A stretch of 64,000 nt of DNA from Setophaga petechia (lineage: Eukaryota; Chordata; Aves; Passeriformes; Parulidae), in assembly GCA_024362935.1 (NCBI GenBank), contig JANCRA010000010.1, forward strand, positions 5,386,501 through 5,450,500. The letters are read 5' to 3'. The position numbers and the translations under genes were made by a program. Shown here piece by piece: positions 61,078-64,000 of the stretch. The notes under the pieces are model-generated. The model was given only the letters and a program-made list of their open reading frames with translations. It was not told where the DNA came from and made no database searches. Each line of letters opens with the position of its first letter. Positions within the stretch are counted from its first letter, which is position 1.

Positions 61078-62036
61078 CACAGGTCACAATGGCCACTCTG
61101 ACATCAGCACTGTGTAGCCACAATTGGGGCAGCCATGGCCTCAGGTCCCTGGCAACCACTTGTGGCAGCCCCCTCGGGCACCGAGGTTCTGAGATGGGTC
61201 CGAGTGTTTGCTCAGGGTGGAACCAGGGCCGGGACTCCTGCAGCAAGTGCAGGCTCAAATGCCAGGCCCTGGGGCAGCCATCGAGGGTGGTACTGTAGGC
61301 AGGGAGGTGCTGTTCAGGCCCTGCCACGCCAGGGCTCCGGCCCCGGCCAAGGGAAATCTTTGCTCCTGCCCCTGGCAGTCGGTGGCCCAGAGAGCCGGTG
61401 CAGAGTCTCCTGCGCTGCAGAGATTCAAACCCTGCTCCAGGTGGACTGACGTTTTCCTCAACACCTGTCTGGAGAAAACTAAGGTGAACCTGATTGGATG
61501 CTGCTGCTGATCACCATTGGGTACAGGAGATAAACCTGGAGACCACCACAGCTGCCTCCAGACCTCTGGTATCCTGTCATCCTCTGAACTAACAACTTTG
61601 ACATTGCGTATAAATGGAAAATTTAGCATTACGCTCCTTAGAAACGTCATCTTTTATACTGACTCCGTGGAAACACAGAAAAGTCACAGAGGATTTTCTG
61701 TGTACATTTGACAGGAGAGCTTGCAACTGTCCTCAACTCAAGTCAAATGCAGGAGGATGCTTTTCCTACATTATAGGAACTTTGCCACTTTGGTTCATGC
61801 TTTCCTACTAGAAAATACATTGCAAATAAATCAGGAAGAGACACACAAACAATTCTTGGCAATTTTCCTCATTCATGCCTTTGTAAACATGCTCCTGGAA
61901 ATGCAGATCCATGGCTTCTAGAACAATCAGTGGGATCTCTGGGAAGCAGGACAGGGGCTGACAGGCAGGGACACCCTGCACCTGCCTGGTGCTGGGGCAG
62001 CAGGAGTTTGTCCATTGTCCTGTCTCCATGGGAGAG

Positions 62037-62388
62037 CCACCTTGGGTGGGAAACGATCCCTGCACTGCTCTAGGAGGGAGGCACAGCCAGTGCAATGCTA
62101 GGGAGTGCCTTTACCCTGGAGACAAGGAGGAGGCAGAGGAAGAGGGGCAAGTTGGGAAGCTGCACCTGGGGCTCTGCGGGGCTCCCGGCCAGGGCTCGAA
62201 GCAGAAGGAGCCAGAAGAGCTTGGCCGGACAATCCAAGCTCTGGACACTTTGTGCTCAGCACCCAGCACCCGTTTGCTTCCCCAGGCCCTGGACACTGCT
62301 CCAGTGCTGCTCCTGCAAGTTACACACAGACACAGAGCTACCTGCTCTGTCTCAACCCTCTTCAGCACTGGACAGCACAACACAGTAA
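62037..62388 (+). pseudogene. Plus-strand remnant of PHF7-like 3' exons, unit 4
   Basis: Same structure with a few substitutions (for example CTAGGGAG for CCAGGGAG near 62098 and CTGCTCCTG for CTGCTCATG). Confidence 0.75.
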
Positions 62389-62560
62389 CATGTTCTCTTC
62401 AGTACATGCTCTAATTCTTAGAAGTCCTGCAAAGACTCACATTCAAAGCACACACACACAAAAACCCCAAACCCTGGTACAGACCTTGCATCAACACAAA
62501 ATGCATGGTGCTCTTCAGAAACACAGGGCAGCACTTTTGGCCAATGCTTTTTCCTATAAG

Positions 62561-62878
62561 ATCTTTCAAAGGATTGCAAAAGTGACATTGTTTGGCAACT
62601 TCAAGGAACAAAGTTGAAACAGTTCTGATTACTTATTGGTTTGCTTTCACTTTCCTTTTGGCATCCTTATACTTCACCTGGCATTCCAGAAAATTGTGAA
62701 AATCCAAAATAATATCAGGGGAAGTTTCTGAATTCTTTCATGTTTCTCTCAAAGACTTTCTTGACATACATACAAAGAACTGCTCCTGTAACATACACAG
62801 AAGCAGTGCTTTCCCTGACTGGACATCACAAGACAACGTTATAGACTCCAATATACCAAAACACTTTTGTTGCCTGGT
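62561..62878. repeat. 3'-flank block, second copy, unit 4
   Basis: Equivalent block with small changes around 62611-62635. Confidence 0.7.
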
Positions 62879-62949
62879 AATTCCAAAGGTTCAAGCTCTT
62901 CTAGAGGCTTTTCCCAGTGCAACTTCCTAAGTCCCTCTCTGCTCAACTC

Positions 62950-63495
62950 TCATAGCCTGTCCAGGTCTCACTGAAGGGCAGCAGAGCCTTGTGGTGCCTC
63001 AGCCCCTGCTCCCGGTTCTGTCCCATCAGCAAACGCTGAGGGAGCGCTCTGTCCCTTCTGCCAGGTCACTGGGGAATAAGGCAAACAAGGCTGGCCCCAG
63101 CACGGCCCCCTGAGCTCACAGCCATCTGAGTTTGGAGCTCCCCTGTCCACTTCTCTGCCCCACTGTCCCTGAGCTGCCTCAGGAGCCTGTTATGGCAGGC
63201 AGGGGCAAAGCCTTGCTGAAGTCCCAGCGACAAACAACCACTGCTCTTCCCTCACAAACCCAGCCAGTCACTGCAGCACAGGTGGCTATGGGATTGGTCA
63301 AGCATTCCTGTTACTCCACAGGCTTAGAGATGGCATCCAAGAGGAGCTGTTCTGTCACCTTTCTGGGGATGGAGCTGAGGCTGATGGGCCTGCAGTTTCC
63401 TGCCTCCTTCTTGGTGCCCTTTTGCAAGACTGCAGTGATGCTGGCTTTCCTCCACTGCTCATGCTCCTCTCTGGGGCTGTCTCCTTCCCTGACCT
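62950..63495 (-). mobile_element. CR1-type LINE fragment, unit 4
   Basis: Same fragment with a handful of substitutions. Confidence 0.8.
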
Positions 63496-63512
63496 GCTGG
63501 CAGAGCGCCCTG

Positions 63513-63968
63513 GGCCAGAGGCAGGAGCAGAGATTTCCCTTGGCCCCAAAAGGGAACGCTGGGCTCAGGCCGAGTGTCAGTGCGACCTGACAACGGCAGG
63601 AGAAGGCGGGAAGGAGCAGGGCTCACGCAGGGCTGAGCAGTAGAGCCCTCGTGGCTCTGGGCCTGCTCTGCAAGCTCCCCGGCCTCTTCTTTCTCCCACA
63701 GAGAGAGAGGAACAGCACCTCAAAGCACCAGGAAACCCGGCCATGGAGCAGGACTGGGACTGTCAGCCCTCAGGGAAACCCGGCCATGGAGAAGGACTGG
63801 GACTGTCAGCCCTCAGGGAAACCGGCCCTGGAGCGGGACTGGGACTGTCAGCCCTCAGGGAAACCGGCCCTGGAGCAGGACTGGGACTGTCAGCCCTCAG
63901 GGAAACCGGCCATGGAGTGGAGCTGTGACACTTCAGGAACCCCAGCCATGGAGCTGGGCTGGGACTGA
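63513..63968 (+). pseudogene. Plus-strand PHF7-like 5' exons with 42-bp minisatellite, unit 4
   Basis: An extra C in the first repeat (AAACCCGGCC at about 63776-63785) shifts frame. The remaining repeats then read in the frame opened by an upstream one-base difference (AGGAAACCCGG near 63731). The window ends 32 bp after the stop. Confidence 0.6.
63743..63968 (+). repeat. 42-bp minisatellite, unit 4, about 5 copies
   Basis: One 43-bp copy, three 42-bp copies and a 36-bp copy precede the closing partial copy. The copies are mostly of the DWDCQPSGK type. Confidence 0.88.
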
Positions 63969-64000
63969 CAGCCCTCAGAGAAACCCGCCATAGCAGCCAC

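Larger units (their letters stand above)
53725..64000. repeat. Tandem array unit 4, truncated by window end
   Basis: The unit is like unit 3 up to 55,664, then diverges by substitutions and small indels. The window stops just after the minisatellite block, so the membrane-segment ORF, any LTR, the CpG island and copy B of this unit are not visible. It carries the 23-bp stretch absent from units 2 and 3. Confidence 0.93.

Noticed and set aside
8119..64000. Bacterial or phage defence or CRISPR-like system
   Set aside because: Introns, a CR1 LINE, LTRs and CpG islands place this in a vertebrate nucleus. The repeats are long tandem units and coding VNTRs, not spacer arrays.

Overview
This is vertebrate, almost certainly avian, nuclear DNA. 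Genes have introns with GT-AG borders, a CR1-type LINE reverse-transcriptase remnant recurs, LTR pieces are present, and the main gene belongs to the PHF7/G2E3 zinc-finger family. A songbird is my best guess. There is no CRISPR, operon or other prokaryotic content.

Layout. Positions 1-8118 are single-copy flank with no gene I can support; they hold a putative solo LTR, a possible second LTR or promoter, and a perfect short hairpin. From 8119 to the end the window is a head-to-tail tandem array of four units: unit 1 (8119-22148, 14,030 bp), unit 2 (22149-37935, 15,787 bp), unit 3 (37936-53724, 15,789 bp) and unit 4 (53725-64000, cut by the window end).

Each unit reads, left to right: a 3'-flank-like block; degraded minus-strand exons of the C-terminal part of NOL8; an intact nine-coding-exon minus-strand PHF7-like gene (extended PHD, RING, PHD, then a long Arg/Ser-rich tail made of 46-residue repeats); plus-strand remnants of the 3' exons of a second PHF7-like copy; a second copy of the 3'-flank block; a CR1 fragment; plus-strand 5' exons of a PHF7-like copy carrying a 42-bp (14-residue) minisatellite; a minus-strand ORF with one membrane segment and a coil; a CpG island; and a broken plus-strand PHF7-like copy (copy B). 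All four minus-strand PHF7-like reading frames can be assembled without stop or frameshift (549, 595, 595 and 595 codons), so several active paralogs are plausible, while every plus-strand copy is damaged.

History. Units 2 and 3 look identical from about 23.94 kb and 39.73 kb onward, and unit 4 joins that identity up to 55,664. This fits a very recent one-period duplication with its junction near 39.73-39.87 kb, or an assembly duplication. A 603-bp solo LTR with a 5-bp target duplication sits in units 2 and 3 and interrupts the membrane-segment ORF; unit 1 keeps the empty site. The number of RS-tail and minisatellite repeats differs between units.
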